From Emiliania huxleyi CCMP1516 (lineage: Eukaryota > Haptophyta > Isochrysidales > Noelaerhabdaceae): 64,000 nt of DNA. Positions 52,364 through 63,081 of this stretch are shown in pieces (position 1 is the first letter of the stretch; the number at the start of each line of letters is the position of its first letter). The DNA lies in NCBI RefSeq assembly GCF_000372725.1, contig NW_005200011.1, positions 620,023 through 684,022 on the forward strand, read 5' to 3'. The notes below the pieces were generated by a model. The model ran no database searches and was not told the DNA's origin. It saw only the letters and a list, made by a program, of their open reading frames with translations. A program made the position numbers and the translations under genes.

Positions 52364-55300
52364 ATGAAGTTTTCGGAGCGGCTCGAGGCGAACAAGCGGC
52401 CAAAGTGGAGCGGCCAGTACATTGAGTACAAGGCGCTCAACGACCTCATCGATGCGATCGTCGAGCGTGGATGCGAGAGCGAGGATAACGAGGCGCAAGA
52501 GGCGGCGCCTGCGCGGGAGGAGCGGTCGGCATGTGCTCCTCTGCTCTCGAGTGAGCAGCCCAGCGCCGCGCGCGAGGCGCTGCCGGCTGCCGGCTCGGCC
52601 GGCGCGAGTCCGTCTCGCTCGCCGGCCCGCTCGCGCGCTGCAAGCCGGCCACAGAGTCCATTTGGCCGGTCGGGCTCTGTGGTGTCGCTGGTGGAGATGG
52701 TGATGAAGCGGCGGGTGCGGGCGGAGGACTTCACTGGCTGCGTGCTCGCCCAGTCGGACAAGGTCGAGGCATTCTACTGCGCCACACTCGCCTCGGTGCG
52801 TGAACACGGCCGCCGCCTCGCTCGTCAGAGTTGCCTGGACTTCTTGCATTTGCCTTCACTCTGTGTGTGCTCCCGGCATGAGAGAAGCCTCCGCGAACGC
52901 TCCCGGCGAGCCGTGCCTCGCAGGTGCGCGAGCAGCTCGCGCTCTACCTGCCCGAGCTGCAGACCGAGGAGGCGGACGGCGGCGGCCGAGACCTCGAGAC
53001 GCCGCGAGAGCCTGAGGCGCAGGGCGGCAGCCGGCAGCGCCTCGCGGACGGCAGCTTCGCGGGCAGCCTGCAGATACCCTCGCCGCCGCCCGACGAAGGC
53101 GACTCTCGCCCGCCGTCGCGCTTGCGCAACTGGGAGGAGATGGCGCACGGGCGCGAGTCGCTAGATGTTGCGACATGCTAGCTGCCGCGATTCGCGTGTT
53201 CCACCGGCGCTGGAGGAGACACGCGTTCGGCTGTGTTCAGCTTTGCTGCAGCCGTGTGCATTGTGTTCGTGGCCGCTGTATTCACGCGATGCTCTGGGAC
53301 ACACTGCTCGACGCACCGCTCTCACACCCTTTCGCTCGCGTACATGCATCAGGCGCGACTCGCTGCAGCGTGCCGTCTCGAGCTTGCACCCCGCGACGCT
53401 GCAGCAGCTGCCGCAGCTGCCGCAGCGTTTCACACCTCCCGCCTGCGAGCAGGTACCGCGAGCTGCAGCATCTGCGCAACTACTGCATCCTCAACTACAC
53501 CGGCCCTCGCCAAGATCCTCGAGCAGCGCCGAGGTGCACCCGAGATCACCACGAGAGTGTCCGAGATTAGGCCTCGTCAAGATCCTCAAGAAGCACGACA
53601 AGCGCGTCACCGGCGCCGCGGGAGGAGGAGGCTGGCGGCCAATCTCGTATCACTTCGGGCGATCTCGGGTGATCTCGGGCGATAGGCGCCGGGAGGAAGC
53701 GGCTGGCGGCCAAGCCGCTGCTGATGGCGCACGTGCACACCCCTCTGCTTTTGCCGCAAGACGAGGTGCGGGCGGCGTCTCTGCACACCTCTGGCCTTTG
53801 TGAGCAGGTGAACACCCTCTCCTTCGTCGCGCACGACGAGCTCAAGCGGATCGAAGCGCAGATCGAGCGAGGCTACGCCGCCGCATTCTGCGACGCCAAC
53901 GTGCAGGTGGCGGCGAGAGGTCGGCGCGAGATCTCGGCTCCATCTTGGCCTCCCTCTGTCCATCACTTCGGCTGCATCTCCACCTCACCCCTGTCTCCCC
54001 CACACCTCCGCTGTGATCTCCTCGAAATCTCCGACGTCTCAGGTGGCGAGGGCGGAGCTGCTGGTGCGGCGGGAGCGAGGCGGCAGTGCGACACAGCGAG
54101 GCGTCGCCGTCAGCTCGCCGCCGGGCGGTGCTAGGGGGCGTCTCTTCACACGCGCGCTGCTGTGAACAGGCCTCGCCCTCGGCCTGAGGCTGGGCGTGGC
54201 TGCGGTGCTCGCGACGTGGCTGTTCTGGGATTTGGTGGTCGGCACGCGTCGCAGCTCGAGAGTGCGTCCAGCAGGTCTTAGCTGGCCCATGACTCCTGAC
54301 TAGGTGGTCGACACGCGCGTGCTGCCGCTCCCGTCTGCGCGGAAGGCCGACTTGCAGTACGCGGTGCTCCTCGGCCAGCCCTTGTGCCGCTTCCGCCTCA
54401 TTCCATGAGTGACGAATGAGTCGCGGCTCCCAGGTGATTTTCCACCTGCCCGTGTACCGCCTCTCCCTCGCCGTCGCCTCCTGCTTCTACCTCTGGGCCG
54501 CCGCTTGCTCCGTGTGGAAGAGGGCGCGCGTCAACTACCTCTTCCTGTTCGAGCTGCGAGACGACGAGGCGCGCGACCGGGCGCTAGTCGACGACTAGTC
54601 GAGGAGAGCTGTCACGAGTGAATTGCGATGATCAGGTCCTCGATCCGGGCGCTGCCCTCGCGCTGGGCACGCAGCAGCTGACCCTCTGCCTCCTCTCGCT
54701 CCTCCTCTTCTCGAAGTGCATGCTGTCGGAGCTCGACCTCGACGCGTCCCTCTTCCCGGCCCCCGCCCCCTCCTCCCGGTGGGATTCGCCTCTCCGAACC
54801 TTCTCAGAGCCGCTTCGGAACCCTCCCATAGGTCCTTCTCTTCCTCTCGATGGCCTTCACCCTCACCACGCCACACCTCGGATGGTGGCGGCGCGGCTAC
54901 ACCGCCTCTGGCTTCCTGCGCGCCCTCGCCGCCGCCTTCACCACGCCTGCTTCTAGGGGCCCTCTAGGAGCCTTCCCGGGGCCTCGCCATAGGCGCGCCC
55001 TCGCCGCTTTCTTCAGCACGCCCTTCTCGCCCGTCTCGCTGTGGTCGTCCTTCGTCGGGGACATCGTCACTTCGCTGGTGCGTCCGCTCGTCGACCTCGC
55101 CTACTCGAGCTGCTACGTCTTCTCGGGAGAGTGGCTGCGCCGGCCAGACAGGCAGGGCTCCTGCCACGCGGCCATCTGCGGCGCCTCGCCCGGGAATGCC
55201 CTGCTCACCGCCCTGCCGCTCTTCTTCCGCTTCCTGCAAAACCTGCGCGCGCCGCTCGAGGGGAGCCCGCGACCACCCGCGAGTACCTGCGAGTACCCGC

Positions 55301-56265
55301 GAGTACCCGCGATCATAGGCGCGTGGCGCACGACACGAGGAGGCGCGTGCCCGCGCTGCCAAACGCCCTCAAGTATGCCTTCGCGCTGGGGGTCGTCTCC
55401 CTCGAGGCCTGCTGGACGCTTCCGGGCCCTTGCTGTCTGTAGGTACGCCGTCGCGCTGCTGGTCGTCCTCTTCGGCGCGCTCCACCCCGCCGTCTCTTCG
55501 GGGCAGCGGCTTCGCACGTCGGACTACAACCCGTGGGTGCAGTATGCTTGGCTCGCCGCCTACCTCGGCGCGACGCTCTACGCCTTCCTATGGGACGTCG
55601 CGATGGACTGGCGGCTGGTGGAGATGTCGCAGCTCGCGTGCTGCCGCTGCGGCGCGGGCCGGCTGAGGGAAGAGAGGATGGTCTTCCGCTCGCACCGCGC
55701 CTACTACGGCGCCATCGCCGCCGACCTCGTCCTCCGCTTCGGCTGGGCCGCCACGCTCGCCGCCGTGGGGGCTGTGGACAGCGCCTCTTCACGCCTGCCG
55801 GTGTGATTAGGCTGGACGGCCACCCTCGCGCCGGGGCTGATCACCGCCGTGCTCGAGGAGCAGATCCCGCGCTACCACCACCACCACCACGCTCACGCCC
55901 CGCCCCCGGCGTCGCCCGACTGGCTGCACGAGACGCTGCAGCACGCGACGCCCGCGTCCGAGTTCCTCGCTTGGGCGCTGCAGACCCTCGTCATCGGGCT
56001 CGAGCTGGTGCGGCGCTGCTTTTGGGCGGTGCTGCGGCTGGAGGCGGAGCATCTCTACAACACCGAGGGCTTCCGGCGCATCGACAACGTGCCGATGCAT
56101 TTCGACCGCAAGGCGCAGGAGGAGCGGCCGGAGCTGGAGCCGAAGAGCCGCGTGCAGCTGCTACTCGAGTTGGGCTCGTACCTGCTGCTCCTCGCCGCAC
56201 TCGCGACGCTGTCTGCCGTCACGAGGGGGTTAGAGGGGGGCTCTCCGGGCAGCCCGTCGCCGTAG
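52364..56265 (+). CDS. SPX-EXS phosphate exporter (XPR1/PHO1 type)
   Basis: At least 13 exons. Secure ones: 52364-52795, 53571-53612, 53686-53765, 53808-53906; exon starts at 52924, 53453, 54043, 54304, 54993, 55443 and 55811; exon ends at 53502, 54234, 54917, 55372 and 55741. The SPX domain starts MKFSERLEANKRPKWSGQYI and continues YRELQHLRNYCILNYTG, LVKILKKHDKRVTG, then KRLAAKPLL. The EXS part has VVDTRVLPLPSARK, several TM helices, RLRTSDYNPWVQYAWLAAYL, LYAFLWDVAMDWRLVEM, and the C-terminal RRCFWAVLRLEAEHLYNTEG. SPX domains sense inositol pyrophosphates and EXS domains export phosphate. It therefore acts in cellular phosphate balance at a membrane. Most introns are about 65-80 bp, and their 5' ends mimic the next exon (see findings). 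The Met at 52364 is the canonical SPX start. Confidence 0.9.
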
Positions 56266-56892
56266 CACTCCGGACCAACGTTTAATCCAGCTCGTGCGCC
56301 CCGGTGCGTGGGTGAGGGAGTCGGTCGAGTGAGACCCCGTGTTGGCGGTCTCTCCCGCGCCGGGCGCGGGCTCACACACGCCACACGCGCCACACACATG
56401 CGGTCACGCACGCGCCGAATCACGGGGGCCGCGCGACTGGGAGGGCGCCGTCGGGTGCGGACACCAAAATTGCCGTGGCGCCGGTGAGTGGTGTTACTAC
56501 ATTTGCACTCCACTCAAGAACAACAACACAAATTCCGCGGCAGGGCGCCCGCCGGCGGAAAAAGTGTGCGCGGAGCCGCGGAGAGCGAGAGAGAAAACAC
56601 ACCACTGCAAGTCGTACGTGCGGGTGCACATCTCGGTTGTTCAGCCCGGGGGTGAGAGCGGGCGCTCTCGAATTCGATCCCGTGCAGAGCCCCTTCGCCC
56701 TTGCATGCAAGCGGAGGAGTTTGCTCACGCTTGTCCAGGCGGACCGGCGGTGCAGCTGGCAGGTGTCCGCTGCGAGAGGCCGACGCCGCGGAAGAGCGAG
56801 GAGGCAGCGCGCATGGCTGTTGGCTCGCCGAGCGGGAGCACCTGTCCACACGAAACAAGTGTGAGGATCGTCTCGTGCCATTGTGAGGAGCG
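56266..56892. other. Convergent intergenic stretch
   Basis: No supported gene between the two 3' ends. Frames here are short or antisense. Probably 3' UTRs of both neighbours. Confidence 0.45.
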
Positions 56893-58149
56893 CTAGATGA
56901 CCTCGTTGTAGAACCACGGGACCGTGCCCTGAATGGGTGCGTTCATCAGCACGCGCGCAAACCACTTTGGCATCGTGAGGAAGGCGCCGACGCCCTCCGC
57001 CTTGAGGCCCTCCCTCAGCACGGCGCCATAGTTGATGCTCCTGCCGCCTGTTCATAGAGGACCGGGATGAACAAGCGGCGCCGCATGCGGAGAGAAGTGG
57101 ATACTCGTCCCGCCGTTGACAGCTCCGTAATCGAGTGCGCGGCCCCACAGCGCCTGCTGCGTGATTGCGATCACGTTGCCGAAGAAGATGTTTGTCCCTA
57201 GAGCCGAGGTACAAGCTGGTGTGGCCAAGATTGCGAGGATCGCTTGCTGCTGAGATGAGAGCGTCGCGCCGAGGCCGAACCAGAAGAGCGACGCCTGGCT
57301 TTTGCGCTCTTGCGGGAAGTAGCGCTGGTAGAGCGTGGGAGTGAGGACGAACGAGGTGGCCGACATGACGAAGTTGCGCGAGGCGTTGGCGACGAAGCCG
57401 GGGCCGCAAGCGCGCGCGATCGGACCCCAGCCGAGCTTGGTCTCGATGGCAGCCAGTTTGGGCAAGCCGTGGAAACGCTGCGCCTCGGCGCGGTTGGCGA
57501 CGACGGACTCTATGGTACCGGCGAGCGCGGGGGCCAGCACCGCCTTGGCAGCCACCCTCGCCTGCTCTGACACACTGAGCGCTACCGCCGCCGCCTCCGC
57601 CTTTGGCGGCTGCATCAGCTCCTCCCCATACACCACTCGCGGGACACCCATTGCAGAGGAGAGGGCGCGGTCGCAGGTCTGAAAGATGAAGCCCATCACC
57701 GAGTACTGGAAGAACCAGGCAGCAATGGAGGCGCGTCCCACCGTCCGGAATGGCGTCGCAAGCCCCTCCTTGAAGACGATCCGGAAAGCCTGTGTCGGAG
57801 GGGAGAGGCGGAGGGGAGAGGTGGCGATAAGCGGCGGTGAGGGCAGTGGCGGTCAGGGAGGCGCGGTATCTCACCTGGCCGAGCTGGCCCGATCCGGAGA
57901 CCTGCGACGAGTTCATCACCATCGCAATCTTCTCGAGCGGCACCTGGAACAGGAGCGACGCAGAGGTCGGAGCTGCGTTGGGAGATGGTGGGTGTCATCA
58001 CGGGCCAGCAGACCGTCGAGTAGCGAACGACAACAGCGTAAATTCCGAGGCCAGCTGAGCGGTAAGTCATCTGCGCTGCAACGCGTGAGGACTCGGGCAG
58101 CGCATCCTCCGACGGCTGCTGCGTGTAGAGGCGCGGAGGCGACGGCATG
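56893..58149 (-). CDS. Carrier-like multi-pass membrane protein (possible mitochondrial carrier family)
   Basis: Exons 56893-57047, 57114-57789 and 57875-57972 join in phase (1, 0). A first exon from the ATG at 58149 (MPSPPRLYTQQPSEDALPES, then RSAGLGIYAVVVRYSTVCWP) has an unresolved donor. The sequence continues LLFQVPLEKIAMVMNSSQVS, FRIVFKEGLATPFRTVGRAS, FFQYSVMGFIFQTCDRALSS, then FVANASRNFVMSATSFVLTP, and ends FARVLMNAPIQGTVPWFYNE. The repeated pattern of a helix, a P-x-[DE]-x-[KR]-like kink (PLEKIAM) and a short matrix helix followed by Gly recalls mitochondrial carriers. The classical signature is degenerate, so the family call is tentative. The last intron again has a donor side like the next exon. 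Confidence 0.55.
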
Positions 58150-58764
58150 CTGACAATAGGAACAGCGGCCGGCGCTGCCGCAAGCTCGTAACTTCGGAGC
58201 CGGACCCGGAGCTTCCGACACCGAGAACCCTTTTCCCTGACCCTTGGCTTTTTGTGTGTCTCTCTCTCCGCGTACGGTGGAAACCGCTTTTCGCTGTCTC
58301 GCCGACGCCGAGGCTCGCGCCAGCATCTCGGCACTCGGGTCAAATGCATGCTCAATGCACAGACATCAGACTTCTCCCTCCGCGCTCCGGCCCCGCCCCC
58401 CACTCTCCGTCCTCCTCCTCCTCCCCTCCCTCCTCCTCCTCCCCTCCCTCCTCCTCGCCAACGTCATCCACCTCTCCGTCCTCGGCTTCTCTCGCCGCCA
58501 GCATCCTCAGTGCGAACTCTGAGTTGAGCTCCCCTCGATCCCTCCGCTGGCACACGGCCTCCTCTCGCTCGGGCCGTAAGAGCCGATCCGGACCTGCACT
58601 CTCTCCAGCCAGCCAAAGAGCAAGGGGCGGGCGCGCCGGTAGCTGAGGCTGGGTCGAGGAAAGACACGTAAGAATTTCATAACGGATCCAAATGAGGCCA
58701 CTTTCATCTTGCCCATCATCTGTGCGCCTGCTGTGCGCCCGCTCCTCGCCGGCTGCTCCTCGCC
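58150..58764. other. Intergenic stretch with CCT repeats
   Basis: No gene seen. A (CCTCCT)n/CTCCTCC array lies at about 58410-58460. The region should contain the start of the minus-strand carrier-like gene and the promoter of the plus-strand gene at 58765. Confidence 0.5.
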
Positions 58765-59328
58765 ATGGCTCCGCCGCTCCTTGGCCGGCGCGTCGTTATT
58801 GGCGGGCTTTCATCCGGCCTGAACGGGCGGCAAGGAGTGGCGGTGCGTTTCGAAGGAGGCCGCTACGTGGTTGCAATCGACGGCTTTGGCGGGAGCCTTC
58901 GGCTTCGACCGGAGAATGTGTCGGCTCCGCCACCACGGCCGCCACCAACCCCACCACCTTCCGCGCTGAAGCCGCTTCCGGCGGCGGCTCCACAGACCGT
59001 CCATCAGGAGCTCTCGTCGGCTCACTTCAAGGCGGCCAAGAAGCGCCTGTCCGTCGCCGCAAAGGCGCTGTCCGACGGCGCCCTCGGAGCCGTGAAATGC
59101 GAGTACGAGAGCATCCTCGACATGCTCGAGAATCAGCTGCCTCGGCGAGGAAAGAGCTTGGCTGGCGATCGCGCCGCCGACGAGTTTGTTGGAGAGCGCC
59201 TGTGCGACAAGATGGAGGCGCGCGGCATGCCGGCTCGCAAGCAGGCTGGCCTGCAGGCTGTCGCGACATGCCGCGCGCATGTGAGGGGCGGGCCCGATGG
59301 CGAGCCGCTGCCCATTCCTGTCGATTGA
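58765..59328 (+). CDS. SH3/KOW-like domain protein
   Basis: A single-exon frame of 187 residues. The first 55 residues form an SH3-like beta-barrel repeat (GRRVVIGGLSSGLNGRQGVA, then RYVVAIDGFGGSLRLRPENV), the pattern seen in KOW-type domains and in short repeats of algal MYND or ankyrin proteins. A Pro-rich linker follows. The C-terminal half is helical (FKAAKKRLSVAAKALSDGAL, then EYESILDMLENQLPRRGKSL). No catalytic motif is seen. The codon pattern and the clean start after a gap support a real gene. Confidence 0.68.
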   Translation: MAPPLLGRRVVIGGLSSGLNGRQGVAVRFEGGRYVVAIDGFGGSLRLRPENVSAPPPRPPPTPPPSALKPLPAAAPQTVHQELSSAHFKAAKKRLSVAAKALSDGALGAVKCEYESILDMLENQLPRRGKSLAGDRAADEFVGERLCDKMEARGMPARKQAGLQAVATCRAHVRGGPDGEPLPIPVD

Positions 59329-59795
59329 TAATTAGTCCGCAAGCGCATTTTGCGCCCTGCGTCAGGGCTCAGGGGGCCAGCCGGTCGTGAGGTGTCTAGC
59401 GACAGGCCCCCACACCCCGGCGCCGACCGCCGAGGCGGGGTGGACTCTTCCTCTACAAGAGCGAGAGATAGAGTCCTCCGCCTACCGTGCGAGCCTGGCC
59501 CCAAGTGCCGTACAGAAAAGTTTTTTGAAATCTGCTGGCTATATCTTTTACCTTCACCGCAAAACCGCGCACATCCTACCTTTTGAGTTTTGACTGCAGC
59601 CTGGGGCCAGCTCTCGACAGCTCTAGCGCTCAACACGCGCTGTGTGTTTGAGTCCGCTTCACTCCACTCTCGACGCAGCGCGTGTTTGGCACACACCCTC
59701 ACGCCAATCATCTCACCTCTCACCGGAAGTGACACGCGTGCACCGGCTCCTCCGCCGACGGGTCAAACGGCACCAGCACCGACAGCGCCGCCTCG
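59329..59795. other. Convergent intergenic stretch
   Basis: No gene seen. An AT-richer part around 59510-59590 likely contains polyadenylation sequences for the plus-strand gene. Confidence 0.45.
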
Positions 59796-61534
59796 TCAGC
59801 CGCCTGTCATCAGCGAGCTCATCGGTGAATCATCTCGCTCGCTTGGCGACGGCGCCGCATCGCCCGCCACCGTCTCGACGTGGTGCCAGTAGTAGGGCGG
59901 CGTGTAGAGCGCGTCGCCGGGGGAAAGCGTCGCGTGCCACGCCGTCGCCTCGGCGAAGCAAGGGTGCGCCTACCCACACCGTTCGACTGCCTTGCATCTC
60001 CGCATTCTTTGATCTGGCCGTCGCCTCGGCGGAGCTGGCGCGCGCCGCCCTCTCGGCGCGTCCCGCGGCGGTGCCCTCTGCCCCCTCGCCGCCCTGCCTC
60101 CACAAGTCCAGGTCCACCTGTTCACAGCCGCTACGCGTGGAGCAGGCGCCGTTCCAATGGAAGCCACCGCACACCAGCTCCTCACTTGTGATAGCTCTGG
60201 CTGGTTGGCCCGCGGATAGAGCGCTCGGAAGTCGCCCGGCGCAAAGTACGTCACGCGCTTGGTGCCGCGCACGCCGATCAGGAAGCCTGTTCACACCTGG
60301 CGGTGTGAAGCGGCGCTGCTCGCAAACTCGGTGCCGCGCACGCCGTTCAAGGACGCCGTGGCACAAGTCGTAGTGCAGTGGTGTGACGCAACCGGCACTT
60401 CCGAGCCACACGCCGCAGTTTGCCTCCTTGAACTCGCCTGGCCGCCAGCCATGCCCTCCCCCTTCGCCACTGGCCGGCGTGTCTGCTCCTCCTCCTTCCA
60501 TTCTACCGCCTCCTCCTCCACCCTCTCCACGACCACCTCCATCGCCGCCGCCGCAACCGCCGCCGCCGCGACCGCCGCCGTTGACGAGCTCCGCAAGCCG
60601 TCGCAGCGACACCTACGACAACGTCGCTCGACTCACGTAGAAGAGGCTCGGCCAATCTCGGCCAATCTCGCGGCGAGACCTCGCTGCGTAGCCCGCTGCG
60701 GAGTGGTGCGCGCGCGTACAGCCTGGCGGGAGGGGGCGGCGAATCCGCTGCAGCAGGCAGCACCCTCGAGGAGCCCGCGGCGGCAAAGAGCCGGTCGGCG
60801 ACCTGGCGGAGATTCGCACACATTCGCCGAGGTTCGCCGAGATTCGCCGAGAGTTTGCAAAGCGCCGGCCTGCGCAAATGGCCACTGCTCCTGGGTGCAG
60901 TCGCGCTTGAGGAAGCGGCGCCCGTCACCGGCGCGCAGGACCGTCACGCTCTTGCCGGGGAGGAGGCCGCGCAGGTGCTCGACGTCGAGCCAGGCGGAGA
61001 CAGCCGGCCAGTCGTTCGCAAAGCCGCGCAGCAGCACCGGCCGCTTGTGCCGGAACTTCGCTGCGAACTCTCTGTGTGAGAGGTGGTGGCGAACCTCGAC
61101 CTGCGCGCCGCGCCGACCCGAGGCGCCGCCAAGCACCTCGCCCTCCTGCTCCTCCACCACCACCTCGTCTGCCGCCACCGCCTCTGCCTCCGCCTCATCC
61201 GCCTCTGACTCTCCTCCGAGAATGGCAGAGAGGCCATCCCAGTCGGCAGAGGAGACGGAAGAGCTCCGCTCGGACCGCTCCGGTCGCAGATGGAGGGCGT
61301 CGGCGGCTGCTGCTGCAACGGCTGCGGCGGCCGCGGCCGCTGCGGTGGCGGCGGCGGCGGCGGCTGCAGCCGCTGTCGCCGTCGCTGCCGCCGCCGTCGC
61401 TATCGTTGCGTCGGCCGGCTCTGCTGCCACGGCGATGGCAGGAACAGCGAGCGCCGGGACGATGACGGCGGCAGCTCAGCGGGCGGAATCCTCCTCGACC
61501 GCGGCGTCTGCGAGCGTGACACCTTCGACGACAT
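59796..61534 (-). CDS. JmjC-domain (cupin-type) 2-oxoglutarate oxygenase
   Basis: Multi-exon, with approximate joins. A candidate first exon starts at 61534 (MSSKVSRSQTPRSRRIPPAE). An Ala-rich stretch and an acidic stretch (GGESEADEAEAEAVAADEVV) follow. The next block is HLSHREFAAKFRHKRPVLLR, GFANDWPAVSAWLDVEHL and SVTVLRAGDGRRFLKRDCTQ. Further exons give VWLGSAGCVTPLHYDLCHG, with the HxD iron ligands, then GVRGTKRV and TYFAPGDFRALYPRANQPEL. A Lys/Glu-rich exon precedes the last one, TLSPGDALYTPPYYWHHVET, with the second His ligand, ending at 59796. Architecture and motifs fit the JmjC/cupin-8 group, which hydroxylates or demethylates proteins using Fe(II) and 2-oxoglutarate. Introns contain repeated CTCGGCCAATCTCGG-like stretches near 60650. 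Substrate is unknown. Confidence 0.78.
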
Positions 61535-61621
61535 GGCCTGACACCTTCGATTCGGTCTTCGATCGCCGGCCGGATTTCTTTTACATTTAGAAAGAAAGGC
61601 GGGAAAAATTCTTTTTTCGCG
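61535..61621. promoter_or_regulatory. Presumed bidirectional promoter
   Basis: Only about 90 bp separate the candidate start codons of the minus-strand JmjC gene and the plus-strand F-box/RCC1 gene. No TATA box is obvious. An AAAAATTCTTTTTT stretch lies at 61600-61614. The two genes probably share regulatory sequence. Confidence 0.5.
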
Positions 61622-63081
61622 ATGTCTACCCCGTCGGCCGCTCGCGCCGCCTCGCCGGCGTCGCCGCCGCCGCCTCCTCCACCGCGCCCTCGCCAAGCAC
61701 GCCGCCGCCCGCCCGCCTCCTCGACCTCCCCAGGGAGCTCCTCGTGCGCTTCCTCTCTCGCTGCGACCCCGCCGACATCGCTCGCGTCGCGGCCGTCTCG
61801 CTCCTCTTCCACTCCTCGCTTGCGGAGGAGGGCATCCGTTTGTGGGCGCAAGAGCGCGGCTTCGAGCTGCCGGCGCAGCCAGAGGGCGAGAGCTGCGCCG
61901 TGCGGTGGCTGTGCGTTTCTGCGTTGGTTCGCGAGTCCAACCCGCCGGCGAGGGCGGCGGGATGCCAGTTCCACAGCGTCTTCATCGACGGCGAGGGGCG
62001 GCTCTCGTCGTGCGGCTCGGCCCCTTCCTACCTCCCCCGGCCAGGGCTGCTCGGGCACGGCGAGGGCGTGACACGGCTCAACACGCCGACCCGCCTCCCG
62101 TCGACGCTGGGTGGTGAGCGCGCCGTGAGCGTGGCGGCTGGAGATGCCCACAGCCTCGCCCTCACAGGCAGCGGCGCCGTTTGGAGCTGGGGCAGTGGAG
62201 GCTTGTGCGCGCTGGGCCACGGCGACGAGGGAGATGAGCTTCTGCCCAAGAAGATCGAGGCCTTTGCTGGCCAGCGCGTCGTCACTGTGTCGGCTGGGGA
62301 CCGCCACAGCCTGGCCCTCACCGCCGACGGCGCCCTCTGGAGCTGGGGCTTTGGAGGCGACGGCCGGTTGGGCCACGGCGACACTCAGCACCAGCTGCTG
62401 CCTAAGAAGGTCGAGGCGTTGGCAGGGCAGCGCGTTGTCGCTCTGTCGGCGGGAGGCGACCACAGCCTCGCCCTCGCCGCCGACGGCAGCGTCTGGAGCT
62501 GGGGCTATGGATACCTTGGCCAGCTGGGCCACGGCGACGTGCAGAACCAGCTGCTGCCCAAGAAGATCGAGGCCTTTGCTGGCCAGCGCGTTGTCGCTGT
62601 GTCGGCGGGAGGCGACCACAGCCTCGCCCTCGCCGCCGACGGCGCCGTCTGGTCCTGGGGCTGGGGAGACTTTGGCCGGTTGGGCCACGGTGACACGCAG
62701 CACCAGCTGCTGCCGAAGAAAGTCGACACGTTGGCAGGGCAGCGCGCCGTCGCTGTGTCGGCTGGACGCCGACACAGCCTCGCCCTCACCGCCGACGGTG
62801 CCGTCTGGAGCTGGGGCTGGGGAGCCTTTGGCAATCAGGGCCACGGCGACCAGCAGGAACAGCTGCTGCCCAAGAAGCTCGAGGCGTTGGCGAGTCGGCG
62901 CGTCGTCGCTGTGTCGGCTGCAGCCGTGCATAGCCTCGCCCTCACCGCCGACGGCGCTGTCTTTGCTTGGGGAAAGGGCGATAGCGGCTGCCTAGGACAC
63001 GGAGAGGACGTGTCCAACCAACTGCTGCCCAAGAAGGTCGAGGCGTGGGCGCCGTGCAGTGAGGTGCCTGCATACCGGTAG
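61622..63081 (+). CDS. F-box protein with RCC1 repeats
   Basis: The open frame to the stop at 63081 starts with an ATG at 61744, but the F-box begins before it: the same frame upstream encodes PPPARLLDLPRELLVRFLSR. That frame reaches no ATG. The nearest ATG (61622) is in another frame, so a tiny intron, a frameshift in the assembly or an unusual start is implied. After the F-box (to HSSLAEEGIRLWAQERGFEL) come about six to seven RCC1 blades of about 50 residues: SLALTGSGAVWSWGSGG, SLALTADGALWSWGFGGDG, SLALAADGSVWSWGYGYLG and so on, separated by LLPKKIEAFAGQRVV-type linkers. RCC1 propellers bind proteins or chromatin. The F-box suggests SCF ubiquitin ligase adaptor function. The blades are so alike that recent internal duplication is likely. 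Confidence 0.85.

Noticed and set aside
61195..62931. Long minus-strand open frame (578 codons) with repeats
   Set aside because: Antisense to the RCC1 repeats; its periodicity simply mirrors the blades.
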